This document shows, in pieces, positions 1 to 11,686 of a DNA stretch of 64,000 bases (position 1 is its first letter; each line of letters opens with the position of its first letter). The position numbers and the translations under genes were made by a program. The notes under the pieces are model-generated. The model was not told the DNA's origin and did no database searches. It saw nothing but the letters and a program-made list of their open reading frames with translations. This DNA comes from Pseudoneurospora amorphoporcata (taxonomy: Eukaryota > Ascomycota > Sordariomycetes > Sordariales > Sordariaceae), in assembly GCA_033297205.1 (NCBI GenBank), contig MU859151.1, positions 1-64,000 on the forward strand. The letters run 5' to 3'.

Positions 1-52
1 GAGGTTGAGAAGATCAACAAGGCTTTCGAGACCAAAGTAGTTTATTAGCTGA

Positions 53-610
53 ATTGAACTACTGTTCCAAGCCCTGAATACAGCCCTTGTCACAACTACA
101 GCCTCAGTCGATCGCCGTCGTACGACCAAGAAATCCACGCAGCCCAAGGAGTCCAAGAACTCGACAGCCACCAAGACATCCACGGCTAAGAACCTGAAGA
201 CAACCACGGCTAACAAGAGATCCACAGCCAAGAAGACATCCAAAAACTCGACAGCCAGCAAGAATTCGACAGCCACCAAGCCATCCAAGACCTCCATGAT
301 CTCCCAGAAGACAAAGACGCTTACTCAGCCCAGCGGATCTGGAAACGCCATGTCTCTTGGAAAGAGAAAACGCCATGTCGACAACGAAGTCGAGGAGGAT
401 GCCAACGTCGATGATCGGACAACCAGCGGGACAAGAGCTACGACTTCGGCCAGGATGAGAGGACATACCGTGACTGGAGTGTGGGCTGGAAGACTGCGTG
501 CCCGGGTTGTCAAGAAGGAGGGCAAGGATACTGGCAAGGGACATGGAGTATCAGGTGAAAGCAAAGCTGGCGGTGGTGGTCGCCCGACGAAGAAGAAGAG
601 CAGGAAGTAG
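53..610 (+). CDS. Lys/Ser/Thr-rich low-complexity protein, 3' part only (5' end not resolved)
   Basis: One frame is open from about 53 to the TAG at 608-610. It encodes a tract built from repeated Lys, Ser, Thr and Ala (about 110-295), then LGKRKR and a W-x-GRLRAR motif, ending in KKKSRK. The basic runs would suit nuclear localisation, but no enzyme domain is visible. The LGKRKR and W-x-GRLR blocks recur in the same order at the C-terminus of the next gene, so the two look like paralogues. Bases 1-36 are open in another frame and are followed by a GT, so an upstream exon is likely, but none of the nearby AG acceptors restores this frame. The true start may lie outside the window. The first ATG in frame is at 296, and the repeat tract before it also reads as coding. 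Function unknown. Confidence 0.5.
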   Translation: MELLFQALNTALVTTTASVDRRRTTKKSTQPKESKNSTATKTSTAKNLKTTTANKRSTAKKTSKNSTASKNSTATKPSKTSMISQKTKTLTQPSGSGNAMSLGKRKRHVDNEVEEDANVDDRTTSGTRATTSARMRGHTVTGVWAGRLRARVVKKEGKDTGKGHGVSGESKAGGGGRPTKKKSRK

Positions 611-1693
611 AAGGACTGAAGTCAAGTGGTAAACCTGCCCATGATGGCACTTACGCTGGGGGATTTACAAGATGTGTTGGGTCATACATGCAGTGTCGGG
701 AGTTCAAGGGGTGCATGACACATTGGAATGTTTGCCAGAGTTTTTGTCGGATTTGGTACATGTATTGCAGGGAGGCAGAACGACGGGAAAAGAGTAGGTA
801 GCAAGGGAAGTGACTGCAATCATGCAACGTGGCTAGGTGTGTTATTGAACATTAAAATCTACCTCGCGGTTCTCATGGTGACTTTGTTGTTGCGTGAATC
901 GGGAGAAGTCGTTGGCTATGTAGGTAGCCATCGCAAAGGGTTGCGCTTCGCTCCACAGGAGTCGGCCCGGGGTTGAGGTGCACTGGTGCAGCAGATGCAT
1001 CAAGTTCGAACATGCAGCCAGCAAATTTGTCGGAGAATGCAGGATATAAAAGCATGAAAAGGTGTACATGTACGAATAAATTTCCACTGTTGGCCACATG
1101 GTGCATTTTTGCCCTGCGTTCTTCACATGTGATGTCCTGTCCTTGCATTGAGCCTCCTCGAGATGCATGTGCTGGTGCCTAGTCTATGTCTAATTCGTGA
1201 GTCACGACTGTAGAACTGATCATTTTCCTCACCTCCGAATCTTACCTACAGATGTCCCAGACTCATCTCTCATATGTCTCAATCTCCGAGTAGCGCATCT
1301 TTTCCAACCCACTATTCCAAGGTAAACGTGCAGGCTGCATCTGATTCTGCTGATAACCCGGAGTGTTCATGTTGCCGCTGTGCTGTACACACATCACCTC
1401 GTGCCGGTCGAAAATATTCCATGTCCGTAGTGTATATCTGGACTGGGCATATTGCACAAGCCTCGGAAACTGTTTCATTCTTCGTGTCAACTATATATAT
1501 GTAAGCTCGCTTCTTCCGTTGCACCCAACTTGTAGCTCTCCTCTTCCAGTCCTCTTCCTCTCCAATTATCAAACCACCACCAAACCAGCCCGAGAACGAA
1601 CACAAATATTTCGATCAAAAAACAAGTCTCTGAGTCGGCACTACCAAGCTTGATTGTAACAGCAAAAATACAGCCGTTCTCAACGTGGACAAA
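611..1693. other. Intergenic region and probable 5' UTR
   Basis: I see no convincing gene here; the short open frames overlap one another on both strands and lack family motifs. The last part, from about 1500, is pyrimidine-rich and A-rich, as expected for the promoter and leader of the gene starting at 1694. Confidence 0.4.
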
Positions 1694-3722
1694 ATGTCTT
1701 ATACTTACGACAATACACCTCCTCAGCTGCCGGGCATGGCCCAGGAAGTACATGTACCCAACGGAAACAACAAATCCCCTCGCGAGGCCGAGCTGGTGGG
1801 CAAAGACGGCAAAGTTGACATCATGTCCAAGTATGTTCTCTCGCCCTCCCATCGCCGCTATCCGTCAATTTCATCTCATCATGATGCTAACACCAGATTA
1901 CCTAGGCTCCTCGCGTACTTGAACCGCGAGAGAAAGCAAGCCAGGGGCATCTCCAACAACGCAAACACCGTCCCTCCGGCGACGCCAGGGCTGGACATGG
2001 ACACATCCAACTCCACCACATACAACAACATCAAGCCTCGCGAGCTGGAGGAAGACGATAACGGCAATATTGATATAACGTCGAAGTACGCCCCCCCTTG
2101 ACCCTTGTTCCCGTCGCATCTAGCCTGGCCGTCTACCAATGTCATCAATCTCATGCTAACACCAGAATTGTGTACCTAGTCTCCTCAAATACCTGGACCG
2201 CGAGAAGAAAAAGGCAGTTTTGCACGCAGCTGCCGGCTATCCGACGCCCAACGACACGCCTCGGAAACATGAACCGAAGAATCCGTTGCCCAAAACCCCG
2301 ACCCCGACCCGCAAGTCTTTGGCTGAATATGAAGGCAGAGGTACAGGTACCTTTGGATCCATCTCTGACTCTCCGACTCAAGTACCTCTGCGTGATCGAG
2401 GCCTGTTTTCTTCCATGTCCCTCATCGCCGCGTCTCCCGCTTCGACGGCTGCCTCAAGCCCCCTTAGCATTCTGAATGCTTCTCCCGCTATGACATACTC
2501 CCATCCCGGCTGGGTCCAAGAGCAGGACATGGAGCAGATGCAGGACATGGAGGCCCAGGGTGATTGTGACGACCAGCAGAAGCGGTGGGTGGAGGAAACC
2601 AAGCTGCTTGTGCAACGACTGGCTGAAGAAGAGGCGGGAGTCGAAGAGCAAAGGCAGAAAGTGGCGGAAGCTGCACGACAACTTCATGAGGATGAGGAAA
2701 GAGTGCGACACTGGCTTGGCAGGTTGGAGATGGCTATGCGAGGGGAGCAAGCTGCAGACATGGAAGCGGCACGGCAACATGACGAAGAAGAAGAAGAAGA
2801 AGAAGAAGAGCAACGCTGGATTCGCGAGGCGGAGGATCATATGCTGGCAAAGCAAGCGGCGGAAGAAATGCGAGCGGAGCAGGAGCATGCGGCCAAACAG
2901 CACGAGGCACGTGGTGAGCGCCGACGCCGCGAGAGGAATTTGAAACAAGAAGCACGCCGGGCAGCTAGTAGAGCCCAACAACAACAACTCGAAGCCAAAA
3001 TTAGAATTAGGCAGCAGCAGGAGAATCAGAAAGCCGACCTAGAGGTATCATTATCATCGGCCAAGAGTTCAAGTTCAAGAACACCAGCACCATCACCAGC
3101 TCTGCTTCTTCGCATTTCCATGTCCCCCGTCAGGACCAGGACCTCGTTCCCTGTCCAAGTCCTAAGTGGAAGCCAGGTCGGAGATGCCGACCATGGGGAT
3201 ACTCCTGACCGGCGGGAAGAAGCTTCACCAGCGTCCACGTCCACGTCCACAAATGGAACTTCTGGGAGTCAGCGGACCAACAACAAGCCCAACAAAAAGG
3301 GCAAACTACTCTCAAAGGAACTCAAGGCGCTCCATGTCGCTGAACACGGTCACGACGGCGGACAAGGCCGCAACGTCGTCGGAGTCATTCTTGGCAAGAG
3401 GAAGCGTGATGAGGAAGAACATGAACATGAACATATCGACATTGGGAGGCCCAAGACGAAGACAAAGAAGGCGAGGATTACGGCCAAGAGTGGTGCCAGC
3501 GTCTCGACTCGGAATGTGTGGAATGGACGCTTGCGTTCGAGGAGCGGGAGCGCTGAGAAAGAGGGCCTGGAGGACCTGGAGGAGCACCAACATCCTGTGA
3601 TACCTCTAGCCGAGAAGGAGAAGGAGAAGGAGAAGGAGAAGACCAAGGAACCTCAAAGGAAAATGGTCACAATGAAGGTCATGCAGGCCACGCTGGCAAG
3701 AATACTGGGAAGTGGGAAGTAG
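1694..3722 (+). CDS. Large disordered coiled-coil protein with a duplicated N-terminal exon unit
   Basis: Model: exons 1694-1830, 1906-2085 and 2180-3722, giving 619 residues. Both introns start GTATG/GTACG, carry GCTAAC and end CCTAG. The first two exon ends encode a repeated unit: PRE, then a Gly/Asn plus Val/Ile-Asp-Ile stretch ending Ser-Lys/Asn at the splice site, then LL-x-YL-x-RE after it. The middle (about residues 210-390) is a Glu/Gln/Arg-rich predicted coiled coil, including a (GAA)n tract near 2783. The C-terminus has LGKRKR, a basic KTKTKKAR stretch, W-x-GRLRSR and an EKEKEK run near 3616. I recognise no catalytic domain; basic clusters suggest a nuclear or nucleic-acid-associated role, which is only inference. 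The ATG at 1694 is preferred because AAA precedes it and it begins a well-coding exon. The C-terminal motifs match the partial gene at 53-610. Confidence 0.7.
2783..2808. repeat. (GAA)n microsatellite inside a coding exon
   Basis: A run of GAA/GAG triplets encodes consecutive Glu in the coiled-coil part of the gene at 1694-3722. It is likely length-variable between strains. Confidence 0.7.
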
Positions 3723-4563
3723 AAAGTAGATAAAGGTATGGAAGGTGTCGAACGCGGGGTGGGGTGGATGATGGCCGGGGGTTGTTGCTTGCTGTCTGGA
3801 CCTTGATTCCAGTCATGGGCGGCGTGGAGGAGCGAAATTCTGAACGGAGAAAAGGGTGATATAGCAACGGAGCATTTGGAGGAGAAAGTTCCGGACATGT
3901 ATCGACCTAGCTGTGAATTAGCTGGGTGCCTTGGTTTCCATCCAGCTTTGCTAGGATCAATAAATGCTTGGTTTGGAAAATTGTGAACAAACCAATGGAA
4001 TGATATATGCCCTCGTCCAGATGAGTGATGATGCAGACTCGTGACTTCCATGTCCCCCCGTAAGGACGGGCAGAAAACGGGAGGTTGCGGCATATGATTC
4101 CCAGGGCATCACACCTACACCTACACCTTCCCTACCACGATTCCTCTGTCCTCATCATAAATCCCCACCACATCTTCCCATCCATCCATTCTACCATCTC
4201 CCTTCCAGGTTTATTGAGTCCATGCTTTCTGCCTCCCGTCCCCAACGAAGCCCGTCATTACCTGTACCCCTTCCCTCTTTCCTCTTTCCTAAGGTACCTA
4301 TAGAACCTTTGCCCCACCCTTATTTATCCCATCCCATCCCATCCCATCTATCCACGCCAAGTCTCAAGCCCCATCACCAAACTCCCCACTCACAACCCCC
4401 AGCCCCTCCACCACCGGCGCTTCCCACTCCCTCATCATCTGCCTAAACCAGGCCCCCGTCCTTCCAGTCCTTCAAGAGTATCCCAAACCTCTCCCCATGC
4501 TTCCCTTTGGCTCTTCACCAAAAAAACAATCAAACCCGTCAACCGAACCCAGCTGCCTCCAGT
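3723..4563. other. Intergenic, pyrimidine-rich after 4100
   Basis: No supported gene. From about 4090 to 4500 the plus strand is almost only C and T with ATCC/TCCC runs. Open frames there are Pro/Ser/His compositional artefacts. Confidence 0.4.
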
Positions 4564-4981
4564 TCATGTTTCGGGTGGGCGTGGGCGTGGGCGGAGAGGA
4601 ATGCCTCCATCAATGGTTGCGTTGACAGCCAGGGCAAGAGAGCGGATGGAGGTGCCGACGTTGGACAGAGACACCGACGACGTTGAGGACTTCGGAGGCG
4701 TTGATGGTTGGGAGGAGGGTGGCGGTGATGGAGGAGGATCGAGTAGGTAAGATGTGGCGACGATTGGCGAGGAATCTGCGTGGCAGCAGATGGTGGTGAG
4801 GTTGGAAGGGGGGTTGGAGGGGGGGTTGTTGGCGTAGAGCGATAAAGAGGTGGTGAGGGAGGCGTAGCTAGGTGGTTGAGAGGGCGTCGAGGAGGGGGGC
4901 GATGGTTTTGCCTTCTTTGTTGGCGGAGGCGAGAGCAGCCAGGAGAGCACAAGGGAGGAGAGCAGCGGTGGTGGGCTTCAT
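4564..4981 (-). pseudogene. Broken gene for a small secreted protein
   Basis: From the ATG at 4981 a typical signal peptide is encoded (MKPTTAALLPCALLAALASA) with C-ending codons, then about 17 more residues before a TAG. No GT..AG intron fits at that stop. Good coding sequence carries on downstream but hops between frames: one frame covers the next 45 residues or so, the original frame returns for a stretch containing PTINASEVLNVVG, and the other frame takes over again for SIRSLALAVNATIDGG. At least three single-base shifts are therefore needed. C and G runs of 5-7 bases lie in the region, so assembly error is an alternative to true decay. The general plan (signal peptide, about 140 residues, Ser/Thr/Leu-rich helices) recalls small secreted or HsbA-like wall proteins, but I cannot assign a family. 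Confidence 0.42.
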
Positions 4982-5456
4982 TTTTGTTCAAATTGGTGGT
5001 GGGTTGGGCGGTGGGAGTGTGTCTTTGGTCGGTTTTGGTGGGGATTCCCATTCAGTGGGTTGGAGCTGGGAGCCTGGGATGGTATGGATGGATGAACCAG
5101 TGATGAATGCTATGGAAATTGAGATCTCATCTCCAAGGGAGGGGATGTAACTTCTTGTACTTTGCGATTTTGCTGCCTGAATGACTGACTGAAAAGGGTT
5201 CTCGTGTGATTTTCGATCCAACTGCAACTCAACAACTTGGAGGATTTGACGAGAGGGAAAGGCACAACTGTTGTTCGTAGCATCGTCAAATAAGCAAAGT
5301 AAGCACTGCATTTAACCTTCAACAATGGCCCGTCTTAATAACGATAAAGGTTGGTCATGACTCAACAATAGACCTTTGCGCTGCTGCGCGGTACTTTTGT
5401 CATCGGAACCACCAGAGAAAAAAAGTAAAGGCCCTTCAGACAGCAACACCCTCCCT
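4982..5456. other. Intergenic region
   Basis: It lies between two minus-strand genes and would hold the promoter of the broken gene and the terminator of the gene at 5457-6867. No coding signal was seen. Confidence 0.35.
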
Positions 5457-6867
5457 TTAGAAAGCAGTAACACTAGGATTAACCTCCACCATAACCACCG
5501 CATCAACCCCCATGGTCCCCTTCTCCGCCATAACCGCCTCAAACTTGATCTGCGCACTCGACACGTTCTCGGGTGCGGTCCAGTAAACCGTATTCAATCC
5601 CCACCAGTTGATACCTCCCTGCCCCTGATCGGCCGGATCCCTCGTATAAACCGGTTGGTTATTCACCATCAGCCCTACAAATCCGATCCCAAACGCATCA
5701 AAGTACGTCGAGAAGCTAATCAGATACTTTTTTCCCGGAACCACTGGTATCGTAGGGGAAATAAGTCGGGCAGAGACAAGCAATTCCTGGTTCGCAGGGT
5801 TTGGCTTCAGCGGGGAAACAACCCGCCAGGCCTTGGAACCGAAGCGGTAATCGGGGTTGACTTGGCCCGGAAGGGGCAGACTAACAATGCCGGCGGTGGC
5901 GCCCGGGTCAGGGACCTGTTGTGTCCAAGACCCGAGACTGTTCTCAAACTCACCGCCGGGGAGGATACCGAGCGGTGGAGGAGTTGAGCCGGAGTAGGCG
6001 CTGACAGGAGCGAAAGTAACCGTGTCAAGAAGGGAAGGAGGGCCGATCCACTCGATTCTTATCTCGGCTGTGGTTTCACCCGGCAAAGAACGCCAGGGGG
6101 ATTGCCTAAACCGCCATTTTTCGCGAGGGAGGTCATCGTTGCTATCGATGGTTAGGCCGGTGCGGCCGTTGATCTGGACGCCGATGAATCCGGTTGAGCT
6201 ATTACTGCCGTCGGTGTTGTTGGGGAAGAAAGTGGCCAGGGTGAGTTTGTAATCGGTGTTGGGGGTTATGGGGAGCAGAGGGAAGACGATGCGCGCGTTG
6301 ACGCATACGCCTGAGCAGGTGGATTGGCCGGTGAGGGAGGCAAGGAGGGCGCGGGCACCGGTGAAGAAGTTGCTTGTGGTGGTGGAGAGGGAGAAGGAGG
6401 GGTCGAGGATTTGGACGGTCCAAGGGGGAGAAGGGGATGGGCATTCAAAGTCACCGTTGGTGAGACCGCCGTTGGATGGGGTGGCGGAGGGGCAGGCGAC
6501 GGTGGTGGTCGTAGTGGAGGTGGTGTAAGAGCAGGTCGGACCGCATTTGCAAGCGGAGATGTAGCGGCCGGGGGTGAGACCGCAGGCATTGGTGGCCCGG
6601 GTGGGATAGTTGGTTGCGGTGGTGCCGGAGGCTGTTATGGTTGCGCAGAATGCCGAGGCAACGGAGACGGCGGAGGGGGATGGGCAGGGGAAGAGGGCTC
6701 GGTAGCAGCTGGATACAGGTATCATGTTAGCGCTTGCCACTCGTTCGAAATGGTGACATGGAAACTTACTTGTCAGCATTGCACTTTGGAGGAGCTCCTA
6801 TTGTTGTGGTCCCAAGAACATGGATGCCCTGGGCCAGGAACAAGGAGAGCTGCAGCACGGACTTCAT
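5457..6867 (-). CDS. Secreted protein with Cys-rich N-terminus and two beta-sandwich-like modules
   Basis: Model: exon 1 6770-6867 and exon 2 5457-6708, with an intron of GTAAGT..CCAG between them; 449 residues. The start at 6867 gives a signal peptide of about 20 residues, missed if only the long exon is read. After it comes a Cys-rich segment (about residues 30-95, with CYRALFPC and CKCGPTC), then a Thr linker. Two related modules follow: one beginning NGGLTNGDFE near residue 110, the other beginning PGGEFENSLGSW near residue 275. The N/GGEFE-x-W opening is typical of fungal galactose-binding-fold or CBM-like modules in secreted proteins. I see no hydrolase active site, so a cell-wall or carbohydrate-binding role is inferred. 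The gene stands alone, with a large gap upstream. Confidence 0.78.
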
Positions 6868-9551
6868 TGTCTTTTTGTCGCCAATGTCGGTGATGAAGAA
6901 TCTCCATCATCCAACAGCGTCTTCCCGCGCCCTTATATCCATCTCGACGCTCCTATTCCCAAGTCCTGCGCACTCAAGACATTGACGGTCAGCGGAGAGA
7001 CGTTGAGCCGTTTCATGCTCCTATTTCGGTGTGGAGGCTCCAGCACAAAGTGAAAGCAGCAAGATGGCTTGCAGTGGATTATCGGTGTCCGGGGCATGGC
7101 GAGCTATAAGACTGGCTGCTGCCAGCCAATATTCGCTTGACAGCTCCGAACCCGGGAGCGGCTGAGCCTCTGCTAAGGTGGTTTGGCAAGCCGCGTGAGG
7201 TGAGTGCCGGGTCAGCATGACAGTTGTGGCTTCGATGCTAAGGTCATCTTGCGAATATCTCGGAGTGTCCCGTTTTCGTGGTCATGGCTGGTCAGCCACT
7301 TTGGTGAAGCTGGCCGGGCATCCTGACTGGGCAACTTGACCTTGGTGAAATGAACAAGATGCGCTGGAAACCGAGCCGATACTGACACAATTTCGTTTGT
7401 GCGGGTTGAAATGGTTGTCGGCGGATGACCAAGGGCAGGAGCGACTTCCCGTCTCCTGTGGCTTGTCAGGTGACGACACCTGTGACCGCGTGCACTCAAT
7501 GCATGTCTTTCCACACTCCTTCCATTTCTCCCACTGCACAATGAAGCCCGCGAATTTTGCACTTGGCAGTTATCCTCTACTGGCATGATCCCCCTTCCAG
7601 ATGAAGAGTACAATCCGTTAAGCTGACCACACTTGGATTCCCAACTCTAGTAACCCCCCACTGCCTACGGTGCCTGAGCAATGCCGCAAATCCACGAGAC
7701 CGAGAGAACTGCCGTCGGCATGACCAGAACCCTACCCCTACACCCAAGTCTGGAAAGCCCTCCAACCAAGATGCGCGCAAAGGTCATAAGCCAACGGGAC
7801 AGAAAATATACCATGCGGACCATGAGACAGACAGCGACAATACGAAGCGTCCTCGGAGGCTCCATGAGTTGTTCTGCTCAAGAGTAGAACAGTGGGCGCG
7901 AGAATCAAGACTCTGGAGGACAGTTGACTCTTCCTAGGGTTCCCGTATTTCTTCTCACTGCGGAAACAACCAAATGTCTACGGAAGAAATGGTACCAGCA
8001 CATGGCCCCATGCCCTGTTATGGTTGATACCAACACCCATAACCGCGCCTTGGCTACCTTAGACAAACGATCACTTCCCGATACCCAGCACAAAAGGACG
8101 GGCAAGTGCCTCTGGTGTAAGACAAGCTTATTCCCATCACGGCTTTGCGGAAAACGTGGAACCGCCGTATGCAAGACATTCCAAGCGAAATCTCCCGCTT
8201 CTGTCGCACAGCAGACAAGCCCCAGACCCTTTTGTTGTGCCAGCAAGTCAAGCCCGAATCTCCCGATTGTTCGAGACACTCTGCGTTCCAAGACCCTTAC
8301 ACCGCAATCAACAACATAAAGTCAACCGGCATGTGCTGTTCGTCGCCTAGCTATGCGTCCAGGCTTCCCCTGGAGAGGAAACGTGTAACCAAATCGACGA
8401 ACCTGGACCCCGCCGTTTCAGACAGCAGCCTCCATCACCCACGAGACATGTCTCGTAACTCTACGATATGTCCCGAAATGCTTGGTTCTGCAGCCATCTT
8501 TGCGACCCTCGGACTTCCATACTCGGTCGACGACACCACGCAGCATAGCAATGGTCAGCGCGCAACGAGGAGGCAGGGAGATTAGGAACATAAAGGCTGT
8601 GGCACATGCCATGTCGTATCATATCCAAAGCTTTCTTTGTTCCGTTTGCGACCAAAGCTGTAGTGGTAAGTGACCTGTTCAACCTTCCACGCCTCGTATT
8701 GCTGTCCTCCCAGTTGACTATCACAGGCCGCTGTTAGGGAACTGCGGCAACAATCCGTTTCCACCGAGACGCAATCCCTTTTGACTGTCATAACAGCCGC
8801 CAGGCAAACAAACTCCTTCACAAAACTGCCTTGTCTGCTACCAGAGCGTCAGAAGGCTCTCACCGGCCCAATATCACTCAGGAGGTTTGCATGCCTTGGC
8901 TGCCCCAAGCGGCCAGTCGCTGCCGCAATACCTCATGCGGCTCGCCATCCCAAGCATAGGCCCAAGCCCGAGCTGCAGGAACCGACTTTTTAAGCTCGGG
9001 ACTCGTCTGGAGTTGAAGCGGCTAGTAACATGGTCCGCCATACCTACCAGTTGGACAAAACCAGACCAATATGCACTGATGGCTACGCAGCGCTAGGTAC
9101 TCTAGGGCTGTACGATGGACCGTTGGTGTTTCCCTGCCAAGTCCGGCCTCATGCCCACTGTCGTCGCGAGTTGGAGTTTCACAGGACTGACGAATAATGC
9201 ATGCCTCAGTTTGCTGCAGTCTTTCGCCCAACTTCTCACCCAGAAACGATTCTCGAGTGGTCCTGGTGAGAGTTGGGCGGTCGTTTGGAAAAGCTGATGA
9301 AGGACCGATTTCCTTATTGAGCATACCTGACCATTGATTGTCCAACTGGTGTTGTTGTGACACCATATATGCACCGAGCCGTCAGTGGTACCGGCAAGTT
9401 CACATTGCCATCTTTGGGCCAGTTCACGGTTGGCTATATGATGCTTAACCACCCCTAGAGCGAAAAGTAGGAACCACTGGTCAATCTCGGTAGCTCAACT
9501 TTCCCTGGGTCTTGACTCCTTTCTGAGCCAACTCGGAACCTCTTCAGCGCC
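6868..9551. other. 2.7-kb region with no gene I can support
   Basis: Both strands carry open frames of 60-145 codons between about 7020 and 9450. They overlap, have mixed codon use and show no recognisable motif. The base composition is not AT-rich, so there is no obvious heavily mutated transposon. The last few hundred bases must contain the laccase promoter. A long non-coding RNA or a lineage-specific gene cannot be excluded. Confidence 0.35.
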
Positions 9552-11686
9552 ATGTTCAAACCCCTTGGCGGACTCCTATGGAGTCTGCTCCTGATCGGTC
9601 TTTCACACGGCAGTCCCTTAGCAGAGCCTCAACCACACGTTCTAGAGGCCCGGCAATCATGCAATACCGCCTCCAACAGACAATGCTGGACTAGCAACTT
9701 CGACATCAACACTGACTATGAAGCACATGTACCTGAGACCGGCGTTACCAGACAAGTAAGCCCGAGTTTACTTTTGCGACACAGATGGCATAACTGACAA
9801 GCTTAGTACACCTTGACCTTGACCGAACAAAGCACCTGGAGAGGAGGCGATGGGCGGTTGAAGTACAGTGCAATGCTTGTCAATGGTGAGTACCAAAGCA
9901 GAACACCGAGGAAAGGATCAAGCTAACATCACCCAGGCCAGTTTCCAGGTATGTGAAGTCGTCGGACGCCAAGTGATAACAATGCTGACAGTTCCCTGAA
10001 GGCCCAACCATCAGCGCAAGTAAGTGCATCCCTTACCCACAACACCACAACTGCTGACACGGACTGTCCAGACTGGGGCGACAGACTTCAGATCACCGTG
10101 ATCAACAACATGAGATCCAATGGGTAGGGCCCCTCCTTATACCCTATCAGACAACCATCTAACATGGCCAGCACCTCAATCCACTACCACGGCCTCCGCA
10201 TGCTCAACGCCAACACCCAAGACGGAGTCAACGGGGTCACCGAATGCCCAATCCCTCCTGGAAGCCGAAAGACCTACACATTCCTTGCCAACCAGTACGG
10301 CACAGCATGGTATGCTCCCCATGTCAATGGCATATCAGCGTCCGCTAACAGACCAGGTACCACTCTCACTTCCCTCTGCAGTATGGAAACGGTGTCCTCG
10401 GACCCATCGTCATCAAGGGTCCCGCATCCGCCGACTATGATACCGACCTCGGCCCGCTCGTCCTCTCCGATTGGTACTACGGTTCCGTCTTCGAAATCGC
10501 CCACCGAGTCAACAACCCCAGCAATCCCTTCATCCCCAACTTCCCCGGCTCCCCTCCGGCCAGCGACAACGTCCTCTTCAACGGCCGCAACATCAACCCC
10601 GACGGCTCCGGCGGGAGCTACACCCGCAAGACCCTCACCAAGGGCAAGAAGCACCTCCTCCGCCTGATCAACACGTCGCTCCAAAATGCTTTCACCGTCA
10701 GCCTAGTCGGACACACCTTCCAGGTCGTCGCCACCGACATGGTCCCCATCAAGCCCATCACGCGCGACCATGTCTTCCTCGGTATCGGCCAGCGCTACGA
10801 CGTTATCATCAACGCCAACCAGCCAACAGCCAATTACTGGTTCAACGTGACCTTCTCCGCCCTACCCTGCGGCCAATCCGACAACCCCTTTCCCGCCGCC
10901 ATCTTCTCCTACTCGGGCGCCTCCTCCACCTCCCTGCCCACCCAACGCGGCTCTGCCCCCCCGGACTCCCGCTGCGCCGCTCCCGAGCGCGATTACAGTC
11001 CCATCGTCGCCCGCTCCGCAGACGTCAACTCTTTTAGTCCTACCGACAACACCAGTTCCCATACCCTGAGCGTCGATCTAACAGTCGATAACTCCCAAGC
11101 CCGCGTCTTCTGGCCCGTCAACAACTCCCCCCTGCGCGTGGACTGGCAGGAACCAACACTGCGCTACGTGGCCAACAACACTTCTTTATCCTCCCTCCCG
11201 CGCTCGCGCAATCTCATCCAGTTACCCCCCGGCTCCTCCAACACGCTCACGTACTTCCTTATCCAGAATAACTCGTCCATCCCGCACCCCATCCACCTGC
11301 ACGGCCACGACGTCATGATCCTCGGCTCTTCTCCTCCCCTCGCCGACCCGCTGGCGGAGACGCAGGTGCGGGAATATAACCCCGACAGGGATAAGTCCAC
11401 GCTCAAGGGGAACAATCCCCCGAGGAGAGATACCACCATGTTACCCGCTTGGGGATGGCTGCTGGTGGCTTGGCGGACGAATAATCCCGGCGTGTGGCTT
11501 TTTCATTGCCATGTGGGCTGGCATGTGTCTCAGGGGCTTGGGGTGCAGGTTCTTGAGGGACTGGATGCGTTGAGGGATGGCGGTGGTGGCGGCGGCAGTT
11601 TGGGAGCCAGTGTGGAGGAGAATTGTGGCAATTGGGCGGGTTGGTACCCGGGGAGTAGGTGGAAGCAGGATGATGCTGGGTTGTAG
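9552..11686 (+). CDS. Secreted laccase (multicopper oxidase), ascomycete type
   Basis: Model: exons 9552-9755, 9807-9885, 9937-9948, 10002-10019, 10072-10123, 10172-10309 and 10357-11686; 610 residues. It oxidises phenols with reduction of oxygen to water. A signal peptide is followed by the ascomycete laccase start (RQCWTSNFDINTDYE). Copper motifs are SIHYHG (residues 124-129), WYHSHF (168-173), HPIHLHGHD (from 478) and HCHVGWH (from 551). The Leu after the last motif sits at the usual axial position. The first motif has Tyr where HWHG is usual. The third and fourth exons are only 12 and 18 nt, yet they give the expected GQFPGPTISANWGD. The protein stops at DAGL, the place where many ascomycete laccases are cleaved (DSGL), so it has no C-terminal propeptide. 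Several N-glycosylation sequons are present, as in secreted family members. Confidence 0.93.

Noticed and set aside
4085..4446. Overlapping plus-strand open frames of about 72 codons
   Set aside because: The region is almost only C and T. The products are Pro/Ser/His/Leu runs in every frame, a composition effect and not a protein signal.
7905..8585. Several open frames of 128-146 codons on both strands
   Set aside because: They overlap heavily, codon use is not biased as in neighbouring genes, and no motif, signal peptide or intron structure was found.
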